NCBI GenBank assembly: GCA_964016885.1
Contig: OZ024743.1
Location: 193,433,655 to 193,497,654, forward strand
From: Eledone cirrhosa
Taxonomy: Eukaryota > Mollusca > Cephalopoda > Octopoda > Eledonidae
DNA: 64,000 nt
Direction of reading: 5' to 3'
In this document: in pieces, positions 43,172-54,135 of the stretch
How the letters are laid out: each line of letters opens with the position of its first letter
How positions within the stretch are numbered: position 1 is the stretch's first letter
Notes under the pieces: model-generated
Seen by the model: the letters and a program-made list of their open reading frames with translations, nothing else
Told to the model about the DNA's origin: nothing
Database searches by the model: none
Made by a program: the position numbers and the translations under genes

Positions 43172-43235
43172 TTCACTACAACACTGATGAAGCTGAAGCT
43201 GCTGCTGCTGTAGATATTCATTATCAAGCTACAAG
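43172..43235 (+). other. Exon-like segment, possible alternative 3' exon
   Basis: Flanked by aacag and gtatgg. The only long open frame (entered with one base) reads HYNTDEAEAAAAVDIHYQAT. With the segment at 43492 (tattctag then ISEPYQ and stop TAG 43511-43513) it would form a short C-terminus. It could join ARMC3 only through a weak GT inside e17 (T/gtacga, after 30156). The normal ARMC3 stop fits the family better, so this is tentative. Confidence 0.25.
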
Positions 43236-43513
43236 GTATGGATTCATCACATCTAAAAATTGTTTCAATCGTTTCACTTAGCAATTAATATATTTCCATA
43301 AAATACATTTACTTTGGTTTCAAATGTGGAAAAATTAATTAGGAAATTTGAAGAAAAGAATTTGAATTAAAATAGCTGAAATAAAGTGAAAAAAAAAAAA
43401 AATTCAAAACAAAAATTGGATAAAATTTAATGTTTACTGAAGTGAAATATTTTTATAATGAAAATAATAATATTTTATTGTTTTATTCTAGTATTTCAGA
43501 GCCATACCAATAG

Positions 43514-44519
43514 GACAACATAGCTAAGAAGTCTGTAAGCAGGGAAAACATTTATTTCTTTAACAATTTTAATTTAAATAAAAATTCAAAATACCAAGAG
43601 TCAATTGTCTAGATACATAAGAATCAAAAGAATGATTTGTCAGTTCTTTTACTGATATTGGTAAAAGAAAATTTGTTGAGAACTTCAATTGTTTTTTTAA
43701 AATTTGTTTTGATAGTTCACAATCAATAAGCATGAAGCAAAATTGTGAATTGTTATTTGTGCCTACATGGTAGACAGCTACCATAGTGACAACAGCAATG
43801 CTCTAGTCATTACTGCCAACACTATTTTGTCAGATAGCTAGGATTTGAAGTTAGCATTTCAAGAAAAAAGAGATTTGGAAGACAACATGAGGGACTGTTA
43901 AAAATAATTTTGAGATGTTTTTTTTATTAGATTTAACAAAATGGAATTCAATTGTTTGAAAGTAAATATCTGTATTTGTTAACTCTTGTATTCTTTAAAC
44001 ATTTTTATTTATGAAGTATTAAATTTATTAGAAAACATTTTAATATTTTCGATAATTCCAAAGTAAAAGTTTTTCTTAACTTCTTGCTAGAAAAAAAAAA
44101 TATACTATGATAGAATAATTCATGCAAAATATCTTTTAATTGTTATATCTAAATATATAGCTTCTCTCAATAGAAGTTACATACACAACTTAAATTAATT
44201 GATTTTATTTTAGTTTCAGTAGTATTTTAAAACTTTTTTGATAACAACCCTTCAGAAACAGTTTTTGGCCCTATAATAAAAGAAAACAAAACTGCCCCTG
44301 ACTTCATGATACTAAACTGTCCATTTTAAAGTCTTCATATTACTCAAACCACACAAAGGCATAGATACGTCCTCTTCGACACTCTCCAAGGTTCCCAATG
44401 GATCCATATATAATGGATGGTACATCTGAAATATATTGGGACATTATCTTTAATTCTTGTTTTTCTTCCTATTCTCCACTGAACCCTACCTCTTTCATCC
44501 TTCAACTGATTTTGTTGCC
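43514..44519. other. AT-rich stretch, no gene seen
   Basis: If the exon-like segment at 43492 is real this would be its 3'UTR. Several AATAAA-like sites exist. No repeat family recognised. Confidence 0.35.
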
Positions 44520-44718
44520 TTAACCCATTAGCATTGATATTACTCTAAATTTACTATTCTATATTCATGTTAAATCTAAAGTCTATGAGATTTTGATGAT
44601 GTTATTGTTTATTTTAAGAATGCTATCTTAACGTCAGTGTGAGGTGCTGGTTACAGCAGTTTCAAAAAGGGGAAAGAATTCTGGCCGGATACAGCTGGTT
44701 TAAATGTTAAAGGGTTAA
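44520..44718 (+). mobile_element. TTAA-flanked MITE, copy 3
   Basis: TTAACCCATTAGCATTGATA at the left, AAATGTTAAAGGGTTAA at the right. Shorter than the other copies because of an internal deletion. Confidence 0.85.
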
Positions 44719-44907
44719 TATTGGTTAATATTTACAACCCCACTTGCATTGTAACAGCTTCCAAGACATAACCACTACTCATATTTATATTAACACTTTT
44801 CAACAGAAAATTTATGTAAGAATTTTTTTATTAAGTTGGGGTACAAGTATCAGTTTATATATATATATAAAAAAAAATCCTCTAAATTTTTGATTATTTT
44901 CAAAATT

Positions 44908-45135
44908 GATTTCCAATCTAGGCACTAAACTATATATTAACCCCAGTAATTTGTTGGGAGAAGAAAGTCGAGTATACAACCCCGGTATTTCACTGGTACT
45001 TTATTTTATCTACACCAGAAATGATGAAAGGCAAATTTAACTTTGGTGGGATTTGAACTCAGAATGTAAAGAACCAGAACAAAATACCACAATGGTATTT
45101 TATCCAACGCTCTACCAATTCACCTAATCCACCAC
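44908..45135 (-). mobile_element. SINE-A, old long subtype
   Basis: AATCTAGGCACTAAACTATA, GTCGAGTATACAACCCCGGT, TGGGATTTGAACTCAGAATG, then CTACCAATTCACCTAATCCA. Confidence 0.75.
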
Positions 45136-45221
45136 AATATTATTTTCAAAACAAATTGAAACAAGTTGACAGTGTATTTCATTAGAAATATGGTAAGAAA
45201 AGAGTTACTTATTGATCTATC

Positions 45222-45378
45222 TAAAGTCTGTCTGGAGCTCAGAGGCTCATGAAGCCGGCGCTTATCTCGGTTTTCGTGAAATGAAGTGACTGAGCGTACA
45301 AGATTCCTTCCTGGATAGGATGCCAGTCCATTGCAGGGTTAAACCCGCAGCTATTGCTAGTACTCATTTTCAGCTGAG
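45222..45378 (-). mobile_element. SINE-C fragment
   Basis: GTCTGTCTGGAGCTCAGAGG to TACTCATTTTCAGCTGAGTA is the 3' half of SINE-C reversed. The tRNA head is missing. Confidence 0.7.
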
Positions 45379-45835
45379 TATACATGTGTATATATATATA
45401 TATGGTTTTCAGAAAATCCTGTATAAGTATGAAAGCAAAAATTGTTTGCTTAAACTTTTAATCTGTGCTAGTAATATATATATATATATATGTGTTTATG
45501 TGTATGTAAGTATATATATATGCATGAGAAAATGGACGTTAAATGATGATGACGATATATATATATACATATACATGATGATGATGATGATGATATATAT
45601 ATATAAGGTAGATTATATTCATTTATATATATGTATATATATGAAATGCTGCAATAATTGTTTAGCTGCTGAGAGTTGCACAATATGGACATATAAATTT
45701 ATAGAAATTGCGTAAGTTCAACCAATAAACATAACAAAGTATGGAAACAATTGTAGGGAGTCATAAAACAGAACAAAATGTAATTTTCATCATCCATTGT
45801 CATCGCGATATATAAGCATCAGAGATTGTTAATAT

Positions 45836-45995
45836 TATCATCATTATTTAATGTCTGTTTACCTGCTAGTATGGGTTGGACGGGTCGTCACAGACCAAGT
45901 CAGTATTTAATCAGAGCTGCTGGCCTCTTAGATAGGCCAGGGGCCACATCTCTCTCTCACATATGAGCCTGCATTCTACAGAGTGTACTGGGTGC
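45836..45995 (-). repeat. LINE-1-like tail, divergent family
   Basis: ATTATCATCATTATTTAATG, CTGCTAGTATGGGTTGGACG, then GAGCTGCTGGCC. Same subtype as 53040-53235 and 61622-61765. Confidence 0.6.
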
Positions 45996-46061
45996 ATTAT
46001 ATCTATCTATCTATATATATATGTCTACTCTGACTTTCCCCATGTCTATGCATTTATTCAG

Positions 46062-46160
46062 GTGGCAAAGAGAGAGAGAGCGAGATAGAGGTTGCAGATG
46101 TGGAAACAAAAGTTAGAATTGAAAGACCTTTGAGTAAATTTCGGAAAGACCAAATTCTTG
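46062..46160 (+). other. Exon-like segment, weak
   Basis: Acceptor atttattcag (to 46061) and consensus donor gtaagt at 46161. The open frame reads GKERESEIEVADVETKVRIE then RPLSKFRKDQILG. No partner exon in matching phase was found downstream, and no family is recognised. Confidence 0.2.
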
Positions 46161-46369
46161 GTAAGTAGGAAAATAGACAGAATCATGCTTCCATCATGGA
46201 AATGACCAGGTTCCATTTAGAGAAAAGGAGGTAGAAACTCCATCCAGTGCATCCAGTGTAAAGTTTGGGTGCACAAGTAAAGTAGTGGGATCACAGACAG
46301 GCTAACAGACAAGAAATGTTGTATGTGGCAGATGCACATGGGTAGCTCATAGTAAGAACACCAGAGAAA

Positions 46370-47020
46370 TAACTTCTTTCTTATCCAAGGAAGGCTCCAT
46401 AGAAAAGCTGATAGCTTCTACTATCTAGGTGACCAAATTAACAGTAAGGGAGGGTGCTCCAAAAACATAATAGCCAGAGTAAGAATGGGAAGAAAAAAGT
46501 TGAGGGAGCTACCACCTCTGCTAGCAATAAACGGATTCTCTCTCCAAGTGAAGGGAAGATTATATGATGCCTGTGTATGAAGAGCAATGTTGCATGGTAG
46601 TGAGACATAATCACTGAATGCAGAGAATGTATGAACATGTGAAAGAAATAAGGCTACCATGCTCTGCTGGATGTGAAATGTTAGTGTTCATAAAGGATAA
46701 AGCACAGATGAATTGAGAAAAAATAATTGGCACAAGAGAAACCAGATGTAGAGTGAAAGAGAGATGATTATTCAGGTACAGACATGTAATGTATAGGGAT
46801 GATGATAGTTGGGTGAAGAACAAATTCCAGAAGTTCCAAGTGGAAGGAAACTGCAGAAGAGGAAGACCAAGAAAAATCTTGGCTGAAGTGGTGAGAGTTG
46901 ATCTCAGATTGCTGAATCTTATACATAGGATGACGAAGGAACATGATGAGTGGAGGAAAGCTGTACTGGAGAAAACTCATCCAATTCATGCAAGTATGAA
47001 AGGTAGATGTAAAATTGATG
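46370..47020 (+). mobile_element. LINE-1 remnant, decayed
   Basis: GGTGACCAAATTAACAGTAA and AGTGAGGGAAG-type text align with the YLGD.I..GGGCSE to YGHVMRM region of intact copies, with many stops. It ends GATGACGATAACGATGATAG, a decayed (GAT)n tail. Confidence 0.75.
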
Positions 47021-47786
47021 ACGATAACGATGATAGTGGTGATGGTAAAGAAGATAAATATTCTTAAGAAATGCAAAGACACAAGAATATTTATCCTTTT
47101 CACCACCAAAGACATAGAAAAACCCAGAGTAGTGATGGAGTGAATCATTATTATTAGCTAAAATTTGAGGCAACAAGAGAGCCTCTTGGATTGATGAAAG
47201 AACTTCTTGAGTCAACAAGGAGCTGCTTGAACCAGCATGGTCACTTGACTAGTTAAAAATAGCAGGCAAAAGTTCCTAAAATTGTACTTTAGTGTCTTAA
47301 AAAAGGAAGGGCACATTAAATAATGTAGTGCTAGATATATTATGCTGAAAAAAAAAAGAGGAAAAGATGGGCTGTCCAAGTCTAGAATGCCTGTGATCAT
47401 AGGTCGGCTCACTCAGGGATACCTAGGGCTAAATGATAACATTACTGAATATAAAATTTATTGATTAAAATGAAAATCAAATCAAACAAAAAAAAAATAA
47501 TGAAAAATAATTTTAAAAATATTTATAATTTTTTTATTTTTACTCATTAGGTCTGTAGAAAGGGGAAGTACCAGAGCCTTTACAGGCTCTCAGAGACCAG
47601 GATTTCAAATGTATTACATGTATAACATAATTTGAGCTTATCAAATCTATGGGTTGTATGTTTTTTTGCAAAATGTAATATATCTATGAACTATTATTGT
47701 AGCTTGTGTTTTTACATATTTAAAAAAATGATGTTTCCTCTATTCTAATCCTTCACCTGTAGATTCGGAGTAGTGCCTATTTTCAT

Positions 47787-48003
47787 TTAAAATGATTTCT
47801 AATTTAGGCACAAAGCCAGTAAATTTTGGAGGAAGGATAAAGTTGATTAAATTAACCCCGAGTATTTGAGTGGTACTTTATTTTATTGACCCCCAGAAGG
47901 ATGAAAGGCAAAACTGACATTGGCAGGATTTGAACTCAGAGCCAAAACAAATACCACAACGACATGTTAGCCGATGCTCTACCAATTCTGCCAATCCACC
48001 ACC
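47787..48003 (-). mobile_element. SINE-A, old long subtype
   Basis: TTCTAATTTAGGCACAAAGC, AGTTGATTAAATTAACCCCG, GCAGGATTTGAACTCAGAGC, GCCGATGCTCTACCAATTCT. Confidence 0.78.
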
Positions 48004-48540
48004 CATATTTTCATGTCAATTAAATGAAACAATCAGATATATAACATTGATAAGATTCACAGCACATGTCTTTGAGCTCATAGTCTTTGGGCTTGGACTG
48101 GCAGTCTAGCACCTTAATAACTTATGTATTCCAACTTTTATTTGGATATTTCTATATGAAACAATACTATAGACTTCCACCCACATTAAGAAAATTAATT
48201 AAATTAAATGTCTTATTTATTATGAGATGAATGTTAATGTGATAAAATGAAGAAAAATTTGGCTGAGAAGTTTACCCAGTGAAATGATTTAGAAATGATT
48301 TAGAAATGATTTAGAAAAAAAAAAAAGTAAAATAATTTAGTCGCATAGAATGCAAAATTTTGTTTGTAAAATAAATTAAAGCTCATTTCATTATGAATCA
48401 AATCAATTTTAGAGAATAATAAAATTTGACAGTCATGGTCTTTTTCCTTATATCAAACAAAATATTAGAGAAAGATATAAAATTAATAAATAGATTTTAA
48501 AAATTAAGTCATACTATAATTTTTTAAACAATCGTGGGCT
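48004..48540. other. AT-rich intergenic
   Basis: Nothing recognised apart from a threefold AAATGATTTAG at 48282-48314. Confidence 0.35.
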
Positions 48541-48548
48541 TAATAATG

Positions 48549-48752
48549 GTTTCTGATTTAGGTACAAGGTCAACAATTTTAAGGGTAAGTTGATTAAATT
48601 AACCCCAGTGCGTTACTGGTACTTTATTTTATCGACCTTGTTAGGGTGAAAGGCAAAACTAACCTCGGTGGGATTTGAACTCAGAACATAAAGGGGCATA
48701 ACTCTCTGCTGCAAAGCAGGGTGTCCAACGTTCTACAGATACTGTTAATGGG
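48549..48752 (-). mobile_element. SINE-A copy
   Basis: TTTCTGATTTAGGTACAAGG, GGGATTTGAACTCAGAACAT, CCAACGTTCTACAGATACTG. Confidence 0.78.
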
Positions 48753-49362
48753 CTTAATAATGAAAACATTTATGAAATAAAGTACTTATAATCAATATTT
48801 AATGAAAATAAAATCAACAGTGCTAGAAATATTCTGCTGTTTCCATCTGAAATTGTTAAAGAGAAGCAGACATTTTCTCTGAATTGATTTTACTCAATCT
48901 ATATTAGGATCCAGAAAACAATAACCAGTTATTTTTAATTGTTATTCTAGAAAAAATACAAACAGCCTTACATGTTCATCAATTTTAAGTGGAGAAGGGA
49001 AGACGGGTCCTTTGTCTGGTAGAATATAAGTAGTAGCCAGCAGTATTTTTCTGAGACAGAAACATTAATGGAATTGGTCAAAAATTTCTTAATGGTTGTA
49101 AGTCATACTAATGACTGCACTAGTATGAATGCTTGAATACACCATATATATATATATATATATATATGGATATAAATGTGTGTGGTGTGTAAATATATAT
49201 ATATGTGTGTGTGTGTGTCTATATATATATTGGTATGCTTAAGATTAGACAGAATTTATTTCATGAATTTTATAGTGTGCTGCAGAAAAAATAATCATTT
49301 GAAACTTTTTCGTGTTTTGATCCCTGTAAGCTCACAGTATAAAAAAATGATGAGACAGATAT

Positions 49363-49466
49363 ATATATATATACATATATATATATATTATATATACATA
49401 TATATACACACATATATATATACACATATATATATATATACATATATTTTATATACATATATATAC

Positions 49467-49497
<31 letters not shown>

Positions 49498-49918
49498 CAT
49501 ATACATATATACACATATATATACATATATATATATACATATATATATATATACACATATATATATATACATATATATCATATATATATATACATATATA
49601 CATATATATATATATACATATACATATATATATACATATATATATACCATATATATATACATATATATATATATACACACATATATATATATACACATAT
49701 ATACATATATATATATATATATATACATATATATCATATATACACATATACACATACATATATATACATATATATATATTATATAAATATATACATATAC
49801 ACATATATATATATTATACACACACACATGTATATATAATGTATATATAATATATATATATATATATAGATGTATATACATACACATGTACACACATATA
49901 TATATATATATATATATA
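49363..49918. repeat. Long TATA/ACA microsatellite
   Basis: About 550 bases of TATATA with ATACACAC interruptions, near the 3' side of the converging genes. Confidence 0.95.
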
Positions 49919-50458
49919 TTTAAAAAGATGTCACAAATTATCAAATATAGCAATTGTGTTTATCTGTTTACATTATGGTGGGGATTGGAGAGCTTTAGAT
50001 ATAAATAAAATTGCTTGCAATGAGTCTTTTTCATAAACAACATGTCAGTCAAACGTGGAAAATAGAATTTGAGATAGCAGATAAACTGTATGGGTATGAA
50101 AAATGATTATTTAACTGTTGAAAGCACATCAAATCAAGTCACTGCATAAAGAGGACTCAATAACAGTGGTTCAGTGAAAATTAATAAGATAAAATTGAGA
50201 AATATAATATTTATATTGACAATAAACTCCAGTACTTTAAGCATCTTGAGATGATGTTAGTTTTCTTGCCATCTTCCACAGCCAGTGTGTTTTTAGCAGT
50301 GACTAGCTTTTCCTTTCTTCTTGGAAGAAATGAGAACATCAAAGCAGAACTATCTGCAACTATACCCCTTCTATATCAGTTCGGACATTAAAAAAAAAAA
50401 AGCATAAAATATCAAATAAAATACAGTTGAGTTACAAACATGAACTCACTAAATTTTA
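49919..50458. other. Flank downstream of FAT4 (candidate 3'UTR)
   Basis: Non-repetitive AT-rich sequence on the 3' side of the FAT4 stop. No TTTATT (minus-strand AATAAA) was noticed here by eye. Confidence 0.4.
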
Positions 50459-52149
50459 TCATACATACTCTTCGTCTGATTTTGCCCCAACATTTGTAAC
50501 AACTTCAGGCTGCAAATTTTGGCTTTGCTCATTGTCCGGCAATGATGCGATATCTTTAAAAACACCAACTAACTTTTCAAAATTTGGCCCCCATGTAAGC
50601 AGATAATCTAAGTCAAACGAGCCTACTGTACCTCGATTTTTTGATTTGTCTTCATCAGAAGACACAAGGGTACTATATGATTCACCGGCAGAATCTAAGC
50701 CATCGTAATCAAATGTCCTATTGTCCACAGGGCTCTCATCATTTTCATTCTCTACTTCAGTTAGTTTTGAATATATCATTGAACCAGGCTCAAAGTCATT
50801 ACGTACTCGTTCAGTGTCATATTCAAATTCTGAACAAGTAAAAGAGTCATTTGCACTGCCATTTGAGCTAGAATCTTGTGCATCCATGAGACCACTGCTA
50901 TTCAGGTTATCGCTTCCTTTACCCCATCTAGCAATGTTCTCATCACTTGAACTTACTGATTCCCGTATACTTTCAGGATGGGTAGAATCAGGACAAGCAT
51001 TTAGTCTATTTACTTCCTCCACAGAGAATCCTTTCATACGATTCCCTCTACCATTATTAGAGCTACTTCTTGGAGCTGGCTGAGGTTTTAATGCAACTTT
51101 AGGTTTAGATTTGCCAGGTTTTCCTGTACAGTTGTCTGAGGATGCTGAGTGGGAATTCCAATGATTATTTGAGCTAGGAGTCAGTACACAGGGACTTTGA
51201 TGTGCCAGGAGATTCATTGGGCTTTGTCTAATTCCTACAGGTGCAGGGCTGCTGCGAGCTAAATTGTTGAGGTGCATGGGGCTACTGCGAGCTGGTACAG
51301 ATAAAGGTCCATTATAATTTAAAGCATTTGAAGCTGGTACATTACCGGACCACATATTTTGTTGAGGGTTTGCAATATAAGGATGTCGATAACCAATCAG
51401 GTTAGAACTAGGTTTGTATTTATTGATCTTTCCATCTCGAAATCCTTTATAATGAGTAACAATATCAATATCTGAAGGAGCTATACTGCTGGCATTCTCC
51501 AAATCATAGTGTTCTGGCACATCTTCATTGAGGTGAACACTTTGAGAGAGATCTCCATTTTCAATTATTACAGTTCCGTCTTCCATTTCAAGAGGAACTA
51601 CAGGATGACTTTCAGATTCAATAATATCAGGTCTTGCCATACAACTATTGTCATGAGCCTTTTGGGCTAATTCTTCAAGAATGTGATTACGAATAATTAT
51701 TTCATCAGGAATACCGTTTCCTTCCACATATTCAGCTTCGCTGTAAGTTTGACTGTTGTTTTTTAAATTACTATTATTCCTTCTCTGATTGCAAAACTTA
51801 TTTAATACTCCAGATTTGCTGTTCTTATTATGTTGCTGGTTACTGTGCCGCCGGTGGCGCCGCCAGTACACAATAAGACCAACAATAATCAAGATGAGAA
51901 TTAGAAGAATTAATAGAGGAAGTAAAATCTTCAGCAGTAAGGGAAGGTCTATTGAAGAGTAAGGAAGACACTTATATGTTGATGCTTCTACTTCACATGT
52001 CATATCAGTTCCGCAAGGATTTGTAGAACACAAACTGGGGCAATCAGCACTGACATTTCCTACGGCTGTCACATCAAATCTATCTGTAGAGCCACCAAAT
52101 GGCATTTTCTGACCATTGAGAAAGAAGTCTTCTAAGCAGCCTTCAAAAC
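50459..52149 (-). CDS. FAT4: FAT4 terminal exon x7 (TM and cytoplasmic tail)
   Basis: The acceptor (minus strand attttcag) precedes 52149. Stop TGA is at 50461-50459. It encodes the end of laminin-G2 (GFEGCLEDFFLNGQKMPFGG), the Cys pairs CPSLCSTNPCGTDMTC, the transmembrane helix, a basic stop-transfer (WRRHRRH), and the tail. The tail has four spaced Ser-Pro motifs (ARSSPMHL, ARSSPAPV, RQSPMNL, HQSPCVL), the Fat4-type conserved blocks and a C-terminal EEYV. Residues coded upstream of 52149 in the same open frame are intron read-through. Confidence 0.94.
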
Positions 52150-54097
52150 CTGAAAATAAAAAGAGAGAAAAATAAAACAAAAAATGTAAGATAAAGAGAA
52201 AATATATGATATATGGCGGGGATGTATTTGTTTTGCAAGGTTTTTGATACATCACCGCCATAGCACAGGCTTGTGCCAAGCCAGTAGGATATTGAAACAC
52301 AAAATACTAGCGTGGAAGATGGACGTTAAACGAAGATGATGATGATGATGAATTTTATTTATATTGAAAACCAAACCAAACCAAACCAAACAGTGAATGT
52401 GTTTTACTATTTTGGCAATATTAGGATAACATGACCCTCTTCAAATATAATGGTTTCCGATTTACGCACAAGGCCAACAATTTTAGGGAGGGGAAAGTCA
52501 ATTAAATAGACCCAGGGCATTACTGGCGATTTATTTTATTGATCCCTTTAGGATAGGAGGCAAAGCTAACCTCGGTGAGATTTGAACTCAGAACAAAAAG
52601 GACTGTAACTCTATGCTGCAAAGCATGGTGTACCCTCCCCAAATATAACAATAGATGATATATGATGTTACTGAAATAAAATTAAAACAGCTTAACGCTT
52701 TCGTGATGGTATTTCTAATTAAATACACTCATCATTATCAGAAAACAGTACAGCTCCCATGACATTAGGAAACATTTTTTCATGTTCAGAGTTGCTGAAG
52801 CATGGAACAAACTACCTGCATCAGTTGTTAGCTGTCAGGTCACTGCACCCTTCAAAACTTCCATTTGCCAACACTACATCTGATATTCCCCCTCCATACA
52901 CACACACGCATGTATATGTGTCTGTGTATATCATGACTCATACACTGTTCACTTTCCTGACATTTGTACATTATTCTATGTACTATACATGCAATTTGAT
53001 GAGTTGTAGTGCACCTGAGTACTATACACAATAATAATAATTATTATTATTATTGTTTAACATCTGCTTTCCCTGCTAGCAAGGGTTGGATGAGTCGTCA
53101 GCATACTAATGTTGGTACTCAAGCAGAGCTACTGACCCCACAGATGGGCTTGGAGCCTGCATCTTGTTTACATGCATTCCTGCTGTCTATGGAGTGCTCA
53201 GATAAGTCAGCTGCCTGCAACTCATGTACATAAGATTCTGCACACTATCAAGTGCATTTTATCATAATATTAAACTGTGAAACTTCCATGTGTCTCTCTC
53301 TATATATATACCCACCTTTATCCCATACATATTATATATAATGCACAGCTATATAATCCTTTATAATCCTAGAGAACAAATGATTCAAATTCAACAAAAA
53401 TTGTAATTGTGTAAATAATTTCTTGTTTAATTAAAGATTTTAAATTATAGATAAATGAAAAAACAATGTGAGTGTATTTGAATACATATAAAATGAGAAA
53501 ACTCATGGCTTGAACAGCTAAATGCTGTGAAAGACATAAAATCGGCAAAAATGCCACAGAGGACAGAAACCAGTGGCTAGTGGTTTGTTTCTCTGTTGAC
53601 CATTGGCTATTGGTCTCTGTCCTCTGACACATTTTGCCCATTGCTGACTTTGACAGAATTTAGCTGTTTTAAAAGCTGTTCTAACGATGAGTTTTCTCAT
53701 TTTTATATGTATTTAAATTATAGTTTTTACCTGGTATGGTTTCTTTATGAATGGATAATGTATGTTTTGTGTTGGCCAAAAACATCACTTCAACATCCAC
53801 AGAAGAAATATCTAGTGGATTTGAGATAAACACCTGAGTTTTTTCATTTTCACCTTCAACTGTTACACTGTCACCTGCAATAAATGATGATATAATGAGT
53901 TGATAGTCTCTCTATTAAAATACCCAAAATATTCATTTGCACTTTTACTAGTTTTAGTCATTAGACTGGCCATGCTAGGGCACTGCTTTAATTTAGTTGA
54001 CCATATCAAATCCAGTATTTATTTTTTCCAAGCCTTACTATATTGATTTTTTTTTTTTTTTTTTACAAACAAATGTAAACATAAACATGAACTAATA

Positions 54098-54135
<38 letters not shown>

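Noticed and set aside
49176..49953. Frames of more than 220 codons rich in Tyr-Ile
   Set aside because: Pure TA/TACA microsatellite, open on both strands. Not coding.
52150..52300. Upstream extension of the FAT4 last-exon frame to an ATG at 52300
   Set aside because: A strong acceptor (attttcag) lies at 52150 and the exon joins in phase to x6. The upstream residues are intron read-through.
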